64,000 bases of DNA from Isochrysis galbana (taxonomy: Eukaryota; Haptophyta; Isochrysidales; Isochrysidaceae), in assembly GCA_018136815.1 (NCBI GenBank), contig CM030932.1, forward strand, positions 6,176,407 to 6,240,406, given 5' to 3'. Shown piece after piece: positions 61,999-64,000 of the stretch (position 1 is the first letter of the stretch; every line of letters starts with the position of its first letter). Under the pieces are notes generated by a model. The model worked only from the letters and a program-made list of their open reading frames with translations, was not told where the DNA came from and did no database searches. The translations under genes and the position numbers were made by a program.

Positions 61999-62577
61999 CC
62001 ATGCTATTTTCATATTATGATGAGAATGGCTGCATAAAACCTACTGGTGAAGAATCCGCGCAAATATATCTGTTCTCTATTGTTCTCCAGATCGCGCAAG
62101 ATTGCGTGACAAAATTTGAGGATTCTGCGGGCTACTAGCACTAGCGATGGGGGACCTTGGCGCACAGCCTGCGCACGCACTAATCGCCATCGCCATCCCC
62201 CTAAATCTTCACCCCTCTCCCAGCTCCCCCTTCTCTCCTCTTTCTTTGGTTCACCTAAGTATGAAACGGAACTATCATACTTAGGCACCCCGATTTTGGG
62301 AGACAAGGTAGATAACGCTCCCACGAGCTTAGACTTAGACCCATCCCCGCCGGCGAAATGGAGAGGAGGGTACAAGTTCAACTAAAGACTGGAACACCCA
62401 CTACGTGAAGAGCGTATACGCTCGACTCGACGGCGACACGGCAACACTACCCTAGATCGAATGAATGGGAGTCTAACATATGATCACAAGGGCGCTGCAG
62501 GCCCAGGTCCAAAACCGCAAGCGACGACGCCTCACGGGGCCCATAATTGGGAGAAACACCTTATACCCGTGGGTACA
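61999..62577 (+). mobile_element. Retroelement relic with long-stem hairpin
   Basis: 62254-62285 forms a perfect 11-bp stem, CCTAAGTATGA / TCATACTTAGG, with a 10-nt loop. The following sequence to 62545 resembles 6150-6390 (GCGAAATGGAGAG block, R-K-R-R-R-L-T-G-P coding stretch). No tail or TSD of its own; the next element inserted at its 3' end. Confidence 0.5.
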
Positions 62578-63333
62578 CAACTAAGTTTATACTTGGTTGC
62601 CCCATGGGGGGGCACGAGCCCCCCCTCTCTCCACTCCTCCCCTGCCATGGGGGAGGAACCACCCATCCTCCTGGCACGCCTGATGGCTGGCCAGGAGGCC
62701 ACTGCCCTACTGACCCACTCCCTTCCCCACAGGCTCGCCCCATTCGCCCATCCTGGCCCCTCGTGGCCAGCCCATTGCTCCAACCCCCCCTCCCCCCCTG
62801 GTCGACAGGCAGACAGGTGTAGATTGGGGGCCCCAGAGGCTCAGGAGCGCCAGCGAGGGAGAGGCAGGGGAGACCAGGGCCCAGTCCCAGCCTCCTCTGC
62901 CCCCAGAGCTGGCCTCCAAGAGCCTCCAGGGGTCGCCAGCAGGCAGCTGCAGGCCTGCCGCAGGCGCGCCATCGCGCGTGCCGCAGGAGAGGGGAGAGAG
63001 AGCGCGGAGAAGGGGGTGGGCGGAGCGAGAGCTCCGCTCACCGAAAAATAGGTAAGTCCCGCACCTGTTTACAGGATAAGTCGGGGCTGAGACCGCCGCC
63101 CACTCGGAGACACAGGAGGAAGGGGGGAATGATCACCGGGGGGGGCGCGGGCCACCGGACCATATCTAAGCCCTTCACCCCTATCCCCCTAGTAGTGCAC
63201 GGGGGGAGTCGCCTTATGGCGGGGGGGAGAAGGGCCGGGGAAGTGGGGGTGTAGAAAGTTTCCTACGTGAGTAGAAAGTAGAGGGTCCACGGCCGCGTGT
63301 GCGGTGAGACTATTGAAAGGTTTAATTATTTAA
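62578..63333 (+). mobile_element. SINE-like retroelement with hairpin head and LINE-type tail
   Basis: 756 bp flanked by a perfect 17-bp TSD, TTATACCCGTGGGTACA (62561-62577 and 63334-63350). Starts CAACTAAGTTTATACTTGGT and ends GAGACTATTGAAAGGTTTAA. Its length and order of blocks match the copy at 23558-24305 nearly throughout, so the family is well defined as a full-length unit. Confidence 0.92.
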
Positions 63334-63350
63334 TTATACCCGTGGGTACA

Positions 63351-64000
63351 AGGGTATGTGACATCGAATGGAAGGGTGCCCGAGGATCACTGTGTCACCG
63401 GTCACTGGGCAGGGGCAAGGGGTCACAGACGTCGGACATCGGGACGGAGGACGGAGGCAGAGGCGGGAAAAGATAAACACGAGGGAGAGAAACGCGGGAG
63501 CGCACAAGGAAATAAACGGGGCGGGACGGGTAAGAAACAAGGAGGGGGAACCTACCTAGGGGCAGCACAGAGAAACGCGAGAGGCATCCCCCCGCGGCCA
63601 TGGAGCGGCGGAGCGGTGACCCCCGGAGGATACCGAAAGGCCGAAAGGGGGGGGAGGGGGGGGGGGGGGCGGGAGGACCGCTGAGGTGGGTCTTCGGCCG
63701 AAACGGATCTTCGGAGGACCCCGGCGGGCGGCGGGCGGGAGGGGGGAACCGGTCCTCTCAAGCGTCAAGCGTAAGCGTGGGGACGGACTCCGGACTCCCC
63801 CTACCCCCTACCCACTCACTACCCACAACCGCAATAGGGGGTATTGGGGGAGCAGGTAAGGGGGGGCCCGGGGAATTCTTGGACACCCAGAAGGGGTGGA
63901 AAATAGTGGTTAAAAAGCGTGAGTGACCGGGCGACTAGTACTAGCGATAGCTTCAAGAAGTTTTTTGTTTATAAATTTTTAATTATTTTTATTTTTATTT
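63351..64000. other. Intergenic to window end
   Basis: Purine-rich with G runs at 63646-63672. Ends in GCTTCAAGAAGTTTTTTGTT and an A+T-rich stretch (63960-64000), like the ends of repeats at 35960 and 43780. No gene. Confidence 0.45.

Overview
The window is nuclear DNA of a eukaryote, most likely a green alga. The evidence is short GT-AG introns (about 110-360 nt), long intronless genes, Ser-Pro-rich (SPPPP) extracellular linkers of the chlorophyte cell-wall type, a probable plastid-lumen protein, a plastid/mitochondrion-type PPR protein, and a very heavy load of Copia, LINE, hAT, Stowaway-like and fold-back elements. The assignment to green algae is inference; other algae with proline-rich wall proteins are possible. 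No tRNA, rRNA, CRISPR or bacterial operon is visible.

Layout. 0-1 kb: the 3' half of a phosphoglycolate phosphatase gene (+). 1-3 kb: fold-back and GC-rich repeats. 3.3-5.5 kb: a striking single-exon gene (+) joining a membrane anchor, three calcium loops, a Pro-rich stalk, a seven-blade WD40 propeller and a ShKT domain. 5.5-10.5 kb: retroelement debris and a 5'-truncated Copia pol with one LTR. 10.6-11.7 kb: a G-rich tract and a two-exon orphan gene (+). 12.5-15 kb: a LINE end (-), a frameshifted zinc-finger gene carrying an in-frame 53-codon duplication (-) and a possible further exon (-). 15.2-17 kb: a Cys-rich/Pro-rich membrane protein (+). 18.3-20 kb: a (CA)n tract and a MULE-like element with a nested retroelement. 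20.4-21.1 kb: a secreted or plastid orphan (+). 22.3-23.3 kb: an orphan, probably transposon-borne. 26-28 kb: a two-exon KCTD-type BTB protein (+). 28.9-30.6 kb: two minisatellites, a fold-back MITE and a hAT remnant. 31 kb: a small orphan (+). 33.8-34.7 kb: a thylakoid-lumen-type protein (-). 36.1-37.1 kb: a Stowaway-like TIR element. 37.3-38.4 kb: a eukaryotic leucyl/phenylalanyl-tRNA-protein transferase homologue (+). 39.7-42.4 kb: a PPR protein (-). 42.6-44.1 kb: repeats. 44.5-46.9 kb: Integrator subunit 9, three exons (-). 48.7-49.4 kb: Sm D1, two exons (-). 49.7-50.3 and 56.9-57.6 kb: twin arrays of GATAGCTATC palindromes joined to (GA)n. 51.5-53.3 kb: a Gag-like ORF cut by a MULE-like element. 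54.9-55.8 kb: a CRAL-TRIO protein (+). 57.6-58.4 kb: an A+T-rich island. 59.4-62.0 kb: a DENN-domain protein (+). 62-64 kb: retroelement copies.

The host genes are unrelated housekeeping genes (RNA processing, organelle RNA, photorespiration, membrane traffic, N-end tagging) with no sign of operon-like organisation. What unites the window is its mobile DNA. The clearest theme is a set of roughly 740-756 bp retroelements that begin with a short 5' hairpin, end in a LINE-like tail and are flanked by 15-18 bp target-site duplications. One of them sits inside a MULE-like element whose unoccupied copy is also present in this window.
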